The translations under genes were made by a program, and so were the position numbers. From assembly GCA_907165275.2 (NCBI GenBank), contig OU015652.1, forward strand, positions 10,307,001 to 10,371,000: DNA of 64,000 bases. Reading direction: 5' to 3'. The notes under the pieces are model-generated. The model saw only the letters and a program-made list of their open reading frames with translations, was not told the DNA's origin and searched no databases. Source of the stretch: Zygaena filipendulae (lineage: Eukaryota; Arthropoda; Insecta; Lepidoptera; Zygaenidae). Each line of letters starts with the position of its first letter. Positions within the stretch are counted from its first letter, which is position 1. Positions 22,336 to 32,610 of this stretch are shown here, piece after piece.

Positions 22336-22815
22336 GGATATAGATCAGCAATAAGTGTGTTAACCCACACTGGAGAAATTTTGAGTAAATCGTGTTTTAA
22401 AATTATAGCCCCAATTTGTGTCAACATTTTTTTATGTTGAACATTTTGTTGGTATTCAAACAATGTAATTAAGTAAACACATAATTAAAAAACGCTCTTT
22501 TCGCCGCACTCAGAGTCGACTTTAATGATTACTTAGTTAAGTATAGATGTTTAAAATAAAACTGCCGCAATCACACAAGTTTAATAAATTAATGTTAATT
22601 GGCATTTAACTAATTAAGTTACATCTCATTAAATGCCAATTAACATTAATTTACTGAACGTCTCTGATTGTGGCAGTTTTGTTTTAAAAATCTATACTTA
22701 ACTAAGTAATCATTAAAGTCGACTCTGAGTGCGGCCGTATAACTCTCAATAAAGCGTTATGTGTCATTATATAACTTAGTTTTGTGGCTTATCATGTTAT
22801 TGCTTATCGGCGTCC
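22336..22815. mobile_element. MITE family C, copy 4, split by a family D insertion
   Basis: Left end GGATATAGATCAGCAATAAG then TGTGTTAACCCACAC; right end GTTATTGCTTATCGGCGTCC. Family C continuity is broken after ...ACACATAATTAAAAAACGCT and resumes at AACTCTCAATAAAGCG. The intervening sequence is the family D element 22503-22735. The flanks AGAT/ACAT form only a three-of-four match for the 4-bp duplication. Inverted relative to copies 1 and 2. Confidence 0.75.
22503..22735. mobile_element. MITE family D, copy 2, nested
   Basis: 233-bp near-palindrome. The outer arms of about 68 bp begin GCCGCACTCAGAGTCGACTT on each strand and continue through ACTTAGTTAAGTATAGAT. The centre has ATTAATGTTAATTGGCATTT and its complement. 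It was inserted after the surrounding family C element. Confidence 0.8.
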
Positions 22816-23410
22816 ACATGGCAGTGAGCGCGATATCAACGTAATGAGCCCGACGCGACGTTTAATTTCATAAATGTTTAGATATAACAAAAAACATACG
22901 TTACGTTACGTTGTGCATAACTTGCGTGAAATGCAATTATTTCAGCGTGTTTTTATAATTTAGTTTACAAAAGTAAATTACTAGATTTTTTCTACCTTCG
23001 GCTTGCGGCTGGTATTTAATTTTATGTTTATATTTTGCCTGGAGATATTAACCATGAGCGGAGTTGTCGTAAGTAAACTTCATGTAACATTATTTTGTGC
23101 TTCTTGTTTCATATTTTATGTGACAACTTTGCATAGTTATGGGCGTATCTAAATTATATTTTTAAAACGATCCACATCATTACTACTAACTTAGGCTCAC
23201 TTTACCTTCGTGCACAGTAAGTAGTGAAACTTTTCGAAAAACCCATAAAAATTTAATCGATGGAGACCTTAGCATTACGGAGATATTTTATTGTACGAAA
23301 CTAATCTCCCAGTGGATCTATGTGGACAAAAATCCTAATCAATCAGCAAGTGGATTAAGCAGGGGATCTTAGTACAAGAAGGCAAATAATTTATTAGGTA
23401 GGTATACTAA
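22816..23410. other. Intergenic or promoter-like sequence
   Basis: Contains a GC-richer patch at 22800-22860 and (ACGTT)n-like sequence near 22900, ahead of the start-exon candidate at 23054. No TATA box is evident. Confidence 0.3.
23054..23068 (+). CDS. Possible tiny first coding exon
   Basis: TTAACCATGAGC start context, then codons M S G V V, immediately followed by the consensus donor GTAAGT (23069-23074). Five codons is too little to identify anything, and no partner exon was found downstream on the + strand. Confidence 0.2.
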
Positions 23411-23680
23411 ATAGCTGTTGCCCGCTGTTTCCTGCGATAATTTCGGAGTTATCGAGGGAATTCCGGGATAAAAAATATCTTATGGCCTTTTCTGTGCCCC
23501 CGATAACTTGTTTGCAAAATTTCATGGGATTTTACCCGAGTTAGTTTCAGAAATCCCGCAGGAATTCCGAGATACAAAGTAGGTAGATATTCTATGTCCT
23601 TTTCTGTACCCTTGACAACGTGTAGATATGCAAAATTTCATGACAATCGGTTAAGCCGTTAAGGCATGAAAAGGTTTGCT
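23411..23680 (-). mobile_element. Helitron-like copy with two body modules
   Basis: The + strand view starts ATAGCTGTTGCCCGCTGTTT. The body motif GGAATTCCG/GAGATA with CCTTTTCTGT occurs at about 23458 and 23570. It ends in CGTTAAGGCATGAAAAGG without the TAATATTAGTA terminus. Confidence 0.5.
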
Positions 23681-23837
23681 ACGTATAGTTGTTGCCTACT
23701 GCTTAATTCCTTTTTATATCAATGTGCGTATTTGTTTTTAATTCAATGGTTTTTTTTTTGAGATATAAAAATATAACCGTGGATGCAACAGTTGTGGTTT
23801 TCAGCGTTCATTTGTGGGGCTGTATATATATAGCAAC

Positions 23838-23959
23838 TGTATGCTGTCGGTGTTGCCTGTGGCACTTGTTGCGCAGTGCGCGATCGATAACAGCCAGCCT
23901 CGTCACCGCACCGTGCTGCTCGCGGCTCAACACCTCCAGCACAGGGTTGCCAGTTCGAG
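23838..23959 (-). CDS. Candidate - strand exon of an unidentified gene
   Basis: A strong acceptor (GTTTTTTTGCAG on the - strand, AG at 23960-23961) precedes about 40 codons open in the frame beginning CGA at 23957. They read RTGNPVLEVLSREQHGAVTR and continue LAVIDRALRNKCHRQHRQH. Third positions are mostly G or C, and the peptide has a helix-like charge pattern, unlike the low-complexity products of the other frames. The 3' border is uncertain: GTTGCT (23832-23837) is a poor donor, and an AA|GTGCCA alternative lies within. I do not recognise the family. Confidence 0.4.
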
Positions 23960-24080
23960 CTGCAAAAAAACAATGATCCAGGAGGGGGTTACGAATGCAA
24001 TCCTATTGCTCCCTTCTGGCTCACGACCGAAGAAAGTGCAATCAAAATTGAGTTGTTTCAAAACTTTAAAATCATCATAA

Positions 24081-24930
24081 GAGCGTATCTATAACCGAAA
24101 AAAAACTAAGGAATATTCAATTAATGGATGAAAAATTAATTTTTTTTTTTAAAGACCATTAATGATTGTGAAGATAGTGTAGGAAAATATTTTGAGTTTT
24201 ATCTACCAAAGATAGGTTTAGTGGGGGAGAGGAGACGGAATGGCGTTGAATTAAAGCATCCGATGGATCCCGGTTGTGAATCCAAATGGACGGAACTACT
24301 AATCTACAAATAAAAACTTCGCATTCGTCTGGTTAAATAACAACAACTTCGGAAATTATAGATAGATTAGACAGACAATTTGCAAAAATTTCACTTGGTA
24401 ACCCTGCACCGAACTTCTACTGATTATCTTCGACACAGTGGGTACACGAACGCGCTACGCTTACCCCGATACAGCCGTCGACGCCTTACGGGCCAATCTC
24501 ATTTGAATATGGGTAAAATAAACTTTTACAACTAAGATTTATCTTTTCATTACATGAGGGAATATTATAATAATATGCTCGCGTCAAAGTTTTGGAGGTT
24601 TAGAGGTTTATGCACTTCGATAAATAGCTTTACGTGCGTTTTTATTTAGAAAAAAATTATATTATTCATAATACCTACGAATATAATCTAAATTTTTATG
24701 ACGAATCATAGGTGTAAGAACTAAGAATATATTCCGTGTATGATACATAATGTCCATATAGCATGCATTCAATAAAAAAAAAATCATGAAATTCAGATGT
24801 GTACTTTCTAAAACATTTTCTACGACAGTAAAAACGTTAAAAATAGAGAACATGTTTTATTGAGGATTGGATCATTTGGATGCCGACAAGCAAAAATTGG
24901 GAGTTATAGAACGTTTTTCAACTACATACC
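24081..24930. other. Intergenic, nothing recognised
   Basis: AT-rich apart from a GC patch at 24425-24500. There the - strand reads ATGAGATTGGCCCGTAAGGC with a GTAAGC further on, possibly another start exon but too weak to call. Confidence 0.35.
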
Positions 24931-25284
24931 TATACAACGTGTTAATGAATTAACTGAAAACTAGAAAGTAGTTTGCTCAGAATCGACTAGCGAATCGATC
25001 GCACTATGTTTTAATATAGGTTCTATTTTTTCATTTTTACTAGCCCATGTCTAAACTATTTATAATACAATATTTGGCGCGTACGCCGCCCGCAGAAAAA
25101 AATTCGAACCGGTAGGCGCGGGCGTAGCGCTCGGAATTTCGTAGATAGGTCACCTCCAAACTAATTTTCAATAACTTTTAAAGTATTAATTTTTTCGACA
25201 TAAAATATATTTGAATCATATTATTGTTTATTTTTTTAAATGGGGTGTATCAGGTTTTCAGGTAATTCATTAACACGTTGTATA
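24931..25284. mobile_element. 354-bp MITE with 31-bp inverted repeats
   Basis: Left TATACAACGTGTTAATGAAT and right (reversed) the same for 31 bases, with one mismatch. The core contains an unusual GC-rich stretch, GGCGCGTACGCCGCCCGC, at 25075-25092. TA at each end would fit a TA duplication. It sits directly against the family C remnant at 25285. Confidence 0.7.
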
Positions 25285-25412
25285 TTAACTTTATTACATT
25301 GTTTAAATATCAAGAAAACGTCAAAAAAAAATAACAAAAAATGGCGCCATAATTTTAAAACATGATTCACTCAAAATTTCCTCAGTTAACACACTATTTC
25401 TTATCAATATCC
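25285..25412. mobile_element. MITE family C, copy 5, truncated
   Basis: Retains the right half only: CATTGTTTAAATAT, AAATGGCGCCATAATTTTAAAAC, and a right end AACACACTATTTCTTATCAA then TATCC. The left half is replaced by the MITE at 24931-25284. Confidence 0.6.
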
Positions 25413-25754
25413 ATTTATTAGACTACGAATTAAATCGTAATAATTATAACCAAGCTTTACGCCCCGCGGCAGTGGTGCTACAAATTTCCAGTTGTCCCTT
25501 AAGGATACTCCTTTATAAAAGGATTTCATTTCTTCAGTGAGTTTCTTTGTTACCGTTGTTGTATGTCTATTATTATTAAAGATTAACTCTAATATAATAT
25601 TTCATCTAAGCCCCGGTTTGGTTTTAAATATTAAAGTATCTACTGTTAACTCTGAATCACAATGACTTACGACATTACTTGCCCACATCATACGCCATAC
25701 AATCACAATCGCTCTATTAGATGCCAAAAATAAAGATAAAATATTTTAGTATTT

Positions 25755-25990
25755 GGACATAGATAAGCAATAGTGTGTTAACCCATACTGGAGAAATTTT
25801 GAGTAAACCGTGTTTTAAAAGTAGGAGCGCCATTTTGTATCAACATTTTTTATGTTCAATATTTAGTTACATATTTAAGCAATGTAATAAGGTAAACACA
25901 TAATTAAGAAACGTTCCCTGACTCTCAATAAATCGTTCTGAATCAGTAACTTAATTTTGTGGGTTAACATGTTATTGCTTATCTGCGTCC
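25755..25990. mobile_element. MITE family C, copy 3
   Basis: 236 bp, inverted relative to copies 1 and 2: left GGACATAGATAAGCAATAGT, right TGTTATTGCTTATCTGCGTCC (last 20 match copy 2's left end reversed). The flanking 4-bp repeat is ATTT (25751-25754 and 25991-25994). Confidence 0.85.
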
Positions 25991-25994
25991 ATTT

Positions 25995-27308
25995 ATCCTA
26001 CTAATATTAGATGCACCGACATAATTTTATGCGAGAGCTGTACTCAGAATCTCGGTAATTCACCCTTTCACTCTAATAAAAACCAACATAAAGAAAGATA
26101 GGTAATGGATAAATCACAGAGAAAGCCTTAGCAAAGAATAAGGAGTTAAGAGGGTGAATGACCTTATTCACAAATGACTTGTCGGCACATCGGCGACAAT
26201 ACAGGGTAGGTGCCTCGGCTGACACAAGGTTCTGAAGGCGTGTAAGGTTTGGTAAAGTTAGCATCAATAAACTATGAAGATTCAAATACACTTTTGTCGA
26301 ATTTTATGGGGGTAAATATGTGTTTTTGACAAGGAATTTATAAGTACTAGTTGTACGTAGTAGCTACTTATAAATTCCTTGGTTTTTGGTAACAAATCTG
26401 TAACATCTAAACTTGACATTTGACAGCAATAAAGAAGAATAAAAATGAAAAATTATCCAAAAAACATTATGATTTTTAGCGAGTGTCGCTATACAATGCA
26501 ATAATAATAAATTTTAACCAACTTTCAAAAATATCCTTACATATTTTTGTTATTGACTCATCTATGACAGTACCTACCTGTAGTAGTATCAAAATATGTC
26601 GAATCTATTCCTACACGATATCACATTTCTTAATCCATTATCTGAGAAGCAAATATTATCCATGCCCGCTGATAATTTTATGCTACGTGACTTTGAGTCA
26701 CAGTTCAAGTATTACCTACCTACCTACTCTGTGAATCTGCAACGTCTGTAATTCCTCTTCTTATCGGAAGGGAGGGATACGGACGAGGACGTCATCTATG
26801 AAGAAGAGGCGTGTTTCTGTGTGATAAAAAGATTTGCGATGGCACAAGTATAATGTTACGTCAGTGATTATGTCGCGCGTAGGTGTTATATGGTTTGAGA
26901 AAAGATATCTCTAAATAAGTTATTCTACTCATATAATTTCGAGTAAGTCCTTACGAGTACCTAGATCGATTAAGTTAATAAAGTCAACGTCAGCATAAAG
27001 CAAAAACTCGTCATGCCTCAGTACACACTTCAATAAATATTGGTTTTGAGCAAAAATGGCCCATAAATTTACCTGCCCTTGTAATTAAATGACCCTTGTC
27101 ACCGAACGTCGTTGCGAACAGCGTTTTGTTAAATGCCTTTTCAGGGTTCGATGTTGGAATGAAAAATATATCCCCTCTTGTTCATTAATCGCAATTAGGT
27201 ACAGTTGCTTCCTGAACCTTTTTCCTCACGGAAAAGTTATATAACAAGTTAAATTACAGGTTGACGGCATCGAATAAATGGGTATAATTAAATGAAACCT
27301 AGAATTAA
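25995..27308. other. Intergenic, one hairpin, no clear gene
   Basis: The - strand ORF 26073-26291 (72 codons, EAPTLYCRRCADKSFV) has a slightly protein-like Cys patch but no recognisable domain. The + strand 83-codon ORF at 26483 is low-complexity. The rest is AT-rich. Confidence 0.35.
26330..26381. repeat. Perfect short hairpin
   Basis: CAAGGAATTTATAAGTA pairs with TACTTATAAATTCCTTG without mismatch. CTA/TAG can extend the stem past a one-base bulge, leaving a loop of about 11 nt. It could be a residual palindromic element or a structured transcript. No expression evidence. Confidence 0.7.
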
Positions 27309-27400
27309 AAAATGAAATGAAATGAAACAACTTTATTGTATACCCACAATATACATGCAACTTAGTACTACTACAATTCGTAAATATAGGCTACAATCTA
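27309..27400 (-). mobile_element. LINE 3'-end fragment
   Basis: Read on the - strand it runs TATTGTGGGTATACAATAAA, GTTGTTTCATTTCATTTCAT, that is, a polyadenylation-like AATAAA followed by a short simple tail. Only the terminal part is recognisable. Confidence 0.45.
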
Positions 27401-27803
27401 CTTTATTTTGGAAAATGTGATTTTTTCTGGAAAATACTCGGAATTATATGTGCATGTAGGATCGCATAATACGGTCTCTTTAGCTTTTTTAGTTCCTTTG
27501 TTTCCTTATGAGCCTAAAACGAAAGAAAAACATAGGATTCCGTTCCACAAAGAATAATGTGAAACAACAGAAAATCAAGCGTGGGTTTTTTCTACGTCAA
27601 TGTGCCCAAAGTGCAAAGTGCGAAACGAAAAGCCTTTAAGCACTTTCTTTCATTGAATGAAGGTAGTTATATAGATAGGTACGCTTAACTAAAAAGCACC
27701 GTCCATGTGCAAATAGATATAGGTAGAGTGGTACTGAAATTTTCATGTAAATTTTTTCATAGGTAAAAAAATAAAAATTGTTTCTTTCGTCCAATCTACC
27801 CCT

Positions 27804-27890
27804 CGGTAGACTTAATTCACCTGGAGTAAATCACCTGGGTGCATTAAGTGCTACGCACGGTAGACTTTGTGCACCTGGGTGAACTAAGCA
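27804..27890. repeat. Cluster of CACCTGG repeats
   Basis: GGTAGACTT followed by CACCTGG occurs at 27805 and 27859, with a third CACCTGG at 27832. Partly palindromic (TTCACCTGG / CACCTGGGTGAA). Each copy includes the E-box CACCTG. Whether it is regulatory or just a decayed repeat is undecided. Confidence 0.45.
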
Positions 27891-27979
27891 CAGATTCCAA
27901 TAAAGCCCTCAATCCAGACTGACTGACTAAAATAATAAAATTGATAATATCCCTTATACCAAGTTAATATAATCCTACT

Positions 27980-28178
27980 TCCTACTAATATTATAAATGT
28001 GAAAGTGTGGATGTTTGGATGTTTGTTACTCAATCACGCAAAAACGGCTGAACGGATTTGGATGAAATTTGGCATGCACGTAGTCAGGGGTACAGAGAAG
28101 GACATAGGGTACTTTTTATCCTGGAATTCCCGCGGAAACTCCAAAATTACCGCGGGTGAAACCGCAGGGCACAGCTAG
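27980..28178 (+). mobile_element. Lep1-type Helitron, full-length copy
   Basis: The cleanest + oriented copy: TCCTACTAATATTATAAATG start, TGTTACTCAATCACGCAAAA and CTGAACGGATTTGGATGAAA body. The 3' hairpin TTACCGCGGGTGAAACCGCA is followed by GGGCACAGCTAG and then T in the flank. The TC start, subterminal hairpin and CTAG end with no target duplication fit Helitrons. Confidence 0.75.
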
Positions 28179-28317
28179 TATACAAAAGGTAGGTACGTAG
28201 ATTTACTTGCTACGGAAGCTTAAGTATTGTGGCAACCAAGATACGAGGTGCTACGCGTGATATAGTATGGTCGCAGACATTCTAAATGCGGATGTAGCTA
28301 TAACAGTATTACGGCTT

Positions 28318-28500
28318 TATGTCGCAGGGTATATATAATTCGTCCTTTTTCAAATGGTCTGCATTTTGTATAATACCGACGAAACAAAATTTGTTGCGTT
28401 GTTGTTCGCTCATCGGTTCGATTTGAGTCTTTTGTTGTCGCTATTCATACCTAACTAACGTTGTCGAGTGCTCGCGACTGCAGCCGCTGTTATCGCAGCG
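28318..28500 (+). promoter_or_regulatory. Possible TATA promoter and noncoding first exon
   Basis: GGGTATATATAATTCG at 28327-28342 is a TATA-like element in otherwise non-repetitive sequence. About 30 bases on begins a block with raised GC that ends in ATCGCAGC|GTAAGC (donor near 28499-28500). No ORF is evident. Weak, from signal layout only. Confidence 0.2.
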
Positions 28501-28619
28501 TAAGCAACGGAAGCTCTCAAAAGGAACGTTTTTCCTGTTTTTTGCAACATTTTTCATTGCTGCTCTGCTCTTATTGGTCGTAGCGTGATGATAATAACCT
28601 ATAGTCTTACTCGATAAAT

Positions 28620-28738
28620 GGGCTAGCTGACATTGAAAGAATTTTTCAAATCGGACTAGTAGTTCCCGAGATTAGCGCGTTCAAATAAACAAACAAACAA
28701 ACTCTTCAGCTTTATAATATTATAATATAGATTAAGTA
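28620..28738 (-). mobile_element. Helitron/SINE-like terminal fragment
   Basis: Contains GCTAGCTGACATTGAAAGAA, TCAAATCGGACTAGTAGTTC, CCGAGATTAGCGCGTTC and AAACAAACAAACTCTTCAGC, ending in TTTATAATATTATAATATAG. This is a second lepidopteran repeat type that shares the TATAATATTA terminus. It abuts the next copy directly. Confidence 0.5.
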
Positions 28739-28943
28739 CTAGCTGTTCCCCGCGGTTTCACCCGCGATAAGTTCGGAGTTCCCACAGGAATTGCGGGATA
28801 AAAAGCACCCTATGTCTTTCCCTGTACCCCTGACAACGTGTACCTATGCAAAATTTCATGTTGATCACTTGAGCCGTTAAGACGTGAAAGCGTAACAGAC
28901 AGACAGACAGAGTTACCTTCGCATTTATAATATTAGTAGGGAT
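28739..28943 (-). mobile_element. Lep1-type Helitron, full-length copy
   Basis: CTAGCTGTTCCCCGCGGTTT through to CGCATTTATAATATTAGTAG then GGAT on the + strand view. All modules are present: GGGATAAAAAGCACCCTATG, CCTGACAACGTGTACCTATG and GTGAAAGCGTAACAGACAGA. About 205 bp. Confidence 0.75.
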
Positions 28944-29436
28944 AGATTTTTTGGCACACACATCAGAGTACAGTACTTAGTTATAAAAATTACATTAATT
29001 ATGTTATGATGATGACATATAATATACATATGTCATATAAGTAGTGGTATGCACATCAATGTGTTAGTAACTTCTAAGGTTCTAAAAAACAATGCATAAT
29101 CTTCGACACCTTCAATATATCTAGTTACGTGATTTCCGATGGTTTTGATTTTGTAATTTATAAAGGAAATCCAATCTACCAAGACTCAAAAGCTTTTGAT
29201 GAAATGTAATTATTTCAGTATACTTCTTTGAATTTTATTCGATGGCAAAGATCAGTGAAGGTTAGAGTAAAATGAACCTTTTCAAAGAAAAGACTGTTTG
29301 TACAAACCTTTGATTAATTAATTAATCTTTGTTGTATTCAAATTTATTTAGTGATTTTACTATAGGTAGATCAATGATGTCCGGTAATTCTTATTTCTTA
29401 CTACGATTTTTTTTCATGGTCTAATGTATATTATTA
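28944..29436. other. AT-rich spacer between Helitron copies
   Basis: No recognised features. Confidence 0.4.
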
Positions 29437-29630
29437 CTAGTTGCGCCCCGCGGTTTCACCCGCGTTAATTTCAGAGTTCCCGCGGGAATTCCGGGATAAA
29501 AGTACTCTATGTGTTAATCTGATGTATAAGCTATATTATTGTAAAATTTCATTCAAATCCATCCAGTAGTTTTTGCGTGAAAGAGTAACAAACATACATT
29601 CTTACAAACTTTCGCGTTTATAATATTTTG
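29437..29630 (-). mobile_element. Lep1-type Helitron copy
   Basis: CTAGTTGCGCCCCGCGGTTT then TTCCCGCGGGAATTCCGGGA. The 5' terminus is altered to GCGTTTATAATATTTTGAT. Confidence 0.7.
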
Positions 29631-29636
29631 ATTAAC

Positions 29637-29805
29637 TTGCTGTCCCCCACGGTTTCAGCCGCAGTAATTTCGGAATTCTCGCGGGGATTCCAGGTTAAAC
29701 TATACCTATAAATCTGTCTATAGAATCACTCTACTAATGAAAACAGCATGAAAATATATTCAGTAGTTTTCGAATTTATCGCGTACAGACAGACAGACAG
29801 ACGCG
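29637..29805 (-). mobile_element. Helitron-like copy, older
   Basis: CTGTCCCCCACGGTTTCAGC start and GAAAACAGCATGAAAATATA body, ending in (CAGA)n. Body resembles 33656-33815. It is arranged head-to-tail with the previous copy, six bases apart. Confidence 0.55.
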
Positions 29806-31266
29806 GCGGAGGACACAGAGAAAATTAATGAACATAAACTATTAACCGACATACGTAATATACAACACAAGTTTTATACGGACAGTATGTACAGTAACAC
29901 TCGTAACGTAGGTACGTGTAGGTACAGACATTGTACAGACATAGTACACATTTTGTACAACACGTTGGAAGATAGTAGGTAACATTATGAAATAATCCAG
30001 GAACATTCAGAACCTTAGTAGATACTGAATTAAATGAGAAAACGTACCCGGAGTTTAAAATTACGCAGCTAGTGAATACACAATATGTCTGAACATTGAA
30101 TTTTTCTCATTCAAAAGTTTGAAACATAGTAAGAAATCATTATGAATATACATACATTATATATAAGAAACTACATATAAATCTTGAGAGATTTAATTCG
30201 CAGGAAAAAACTTTCGTATACAAAAACGATAAGTATTATTATTTCACGGGCAGGAGGTGATTAATGCTTTCGGTCATTTCGGTCGGACAAAGGAGGAGGG
30301 TCTTCAATAATAAATTAGCGCACCATATGAAGATATTCCATAGTCCATACTAGGCCTTTGGTCCATTTATCTGTGGCTTAATGCCTGTCGTCCCAAGTTT
30401 CGTCCTTAGTGGCACTTGACTATCTATGGCTTATAGCATCATACCTCTTGCATAACCTTCATGGGTGGGTTAGGTATTGATACATCTAAATAATCGTCTA
30501 TGAGAGAGAATATCATATCAATTCGCAAATGAGATGGACACTGTACTATACTAGCTGCGTAAATTTCGAAATTGCTTCGGGAACTTTGCGATGAAAATTC
30601 ATTCTTAACTGACCATACATATAGGCCAAGTACTTTTAATAAATTCGTGCACCCAATTCCACAGTCACAGTCACCTTTTATTAAGGTTCATAAGTCTCGA
30701 TATGAAAGAGTTCTCGAGGCAAACTCGATATCACAGGTGAAACTGATGACGACTAATAATATTAAGCCGGAAAACTTGCTTTTTTTGAAAAATGTTTGCA
30801 AAATTACTTTAAAACTTGGAACTAAGGTAAACTAAGAAAGAGTCTTTTTATTTCGAATCCTAGAGGACTGAACATTTGTATGGGGATTAAAAATTGTAAA
30901 GTAAAGCCATAGGATATAGCTAGAACGGTATATGAGATAGAGGCAGCTAGGTGTCACCTCACACGTCATGATATGCCTTCTCTCATGATATGCCACAATC
31001 AATAAAGTGCGTTGGAATAGCTGTGTTTTGACGCTGAGCCAGATTTTGATATTAGTTTGTGGTTAGCATAATCTATTTGTACGCTCGCTTGTTACAACTT
31101 ACCCCAAGCTACATGACATGTACTTGTAAATAGTAGATAGTGTTGATACAATACATTATGTTTCGACATTTTGGCACGATAGATTTATGGGTCGATTATG
31201 AAAACAATTTACTACGTCAATCTTCGTTCATGCAAACGTGATAATGCAGGCCGCTTTAAAATGTTC
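29806..31266. other. Intergenic with a weak ORF
   Basis: The + strand ORF 30572-30835 begins with TTG inside a Helitron 3' remnant (ACTAGCTGCGTAAATTTCG), so its start is not real. Its later part, up to LGTK|GTAAAC (30827), has ordinary protein composition but no recognised domain. Nothing else is evident. Confidence 0.3.
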
Positions 31267-31820
31267 AAAATAGTACATTGTTATCCTAGGGGTGAAAGTA
31301 ATAAGTAATAAGTCTTTCTCCCGAGGGTAACACTGTGCTTTTCATTAAGAATGCAAGGAAAGTCAAAATAAAAATAGGAATTAGCTAAAGAAAAAATGAG
31401 TGAAGATCGGATAGTCGCTTGACACTTTCCCACCTATTTCTTTTTCTTTGGCCGGCTAGCTATTCAGCCAGTATTTTTTATTTACATTGTGGCGACCTAA
31501 AAAAAATATTTTCTTTAATTATTAAGTATTAATTAAAGAAAATAAAAAAATATAAATAGGAATTAGCTTAAGAAAAAGTGAGTGAATTTTATTTTAATTA
31601 ATACCTACTTAAACTTTACGTTATTTCAATTTTACATCGCGCTGGCTGTATAGAAAGTTGAAACATGGTTCAATAGAAATGTGAAAATAGACCTAGTTTT
31701 TTTTTTAATAATTTGACAGTTGTCAGTTGAAAGCGATTCTCCCTAGGGCTGAAAAGGGTTACTTTCAACCCGCTTCTCAGGCAACTTCAGACCTACTTTC
31801 CGAGTATGAGTAATGAAAAG
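31267..31820 (-). mobile_element. Dispersed repeat family A, full inverted copy
   Basis: About 554 bp, near-identical reverse complement of 10277-10844, about 20 kb away. Small differences include a changed GTAATAAGTAATAAGTC block and T-run lengths. The outer limits agree with the other copy. Confidence 0.8.
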
Positions 31821-32464
31821 GTATTTACCAACATTCACTTTACACCTCTTTGCTGTGTAAAATATTATGCAGTGGTCTTTTTCTTTATCGTCCTTTGCGC
31901 TTAATTCTGTAGGCTCAAGTTATCAGCTGTCATCAGTTCTAATATTTCGATGCTGATCTCAGAAGAATAACTGCTGATGTAAAATTGAAGCGATTAGGAG
32001 TAGAGACAGAGAGAAGGTAATCACTACGAGTAGAGAGTAAAGACGTGTGCTACTGCACCCAGGCCAAAAGCCATAGAGATAAGTACACTATATTATAATA
32101 AGCTAAGGTTACATAAATATTAAATAGTATCATTCTAAATTCCGTTACAATTATATAAACACAAAACCAATCGAAGGGAGCGTGGAACGGTGTGAAATAT
32201 TACATGACGTAGGCTCATACGTAGCCTCAGCCTTTTTAGCCTGGCTTGAAATAAGTACCCTTTATTTATGCCTATATATAAAAATGAATTGCTGGTTTTT
32301 TGACTCCTAAAACTCCACGCGGTCCATAGACCGCCCCCAGTTCCTGTCCGTATTGGCCATGGAGGGTCTCCCTCCATAGTATAGGCGGACAGCGTAGGAT
32401 TGCCCACTGCAGGGGGCTCTGCCCCGACGCAGTCACCTCTGCTAGACTTAGGCTTCGCTAAAAC
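31821..32464. other. Intergenic, GC-rich patch
   Basis: At 32310-32445 there is a GC-rich block with short inverted motifs (GGTCCATAGACC, GGAGGGTCTCCCTCC, CAGGGGGCTCTGCCCC), probably a decayed repeat. No credible ORF. Confidence 0.4.
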
Positions 32465-32610
32465 TCGAAATTGGCTGGACCGATTTGGCTAATCTTGATC
32501 TTGAAATATTTGTGGAAGTTCAGGGAAGGTTTAAAAAGTAAATTGGGCTACTTTGGAGTTCATGCGGGAATTCCAAAACCCACACGGGTGAAACCGCGTG
32601 GCACAGCTAG
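32465..32610 (+). mobile_element. Helitron-like 3' half
   Basis: GGCTGGACCGATTTGGCTAA body and a 3' hairpin CACACGGGTGAAACCGCGTG then GCACAGCTAG. The 5' half is not recognisable. The 98-codon ORF crossing it is incidental. Confidence 0.6.
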
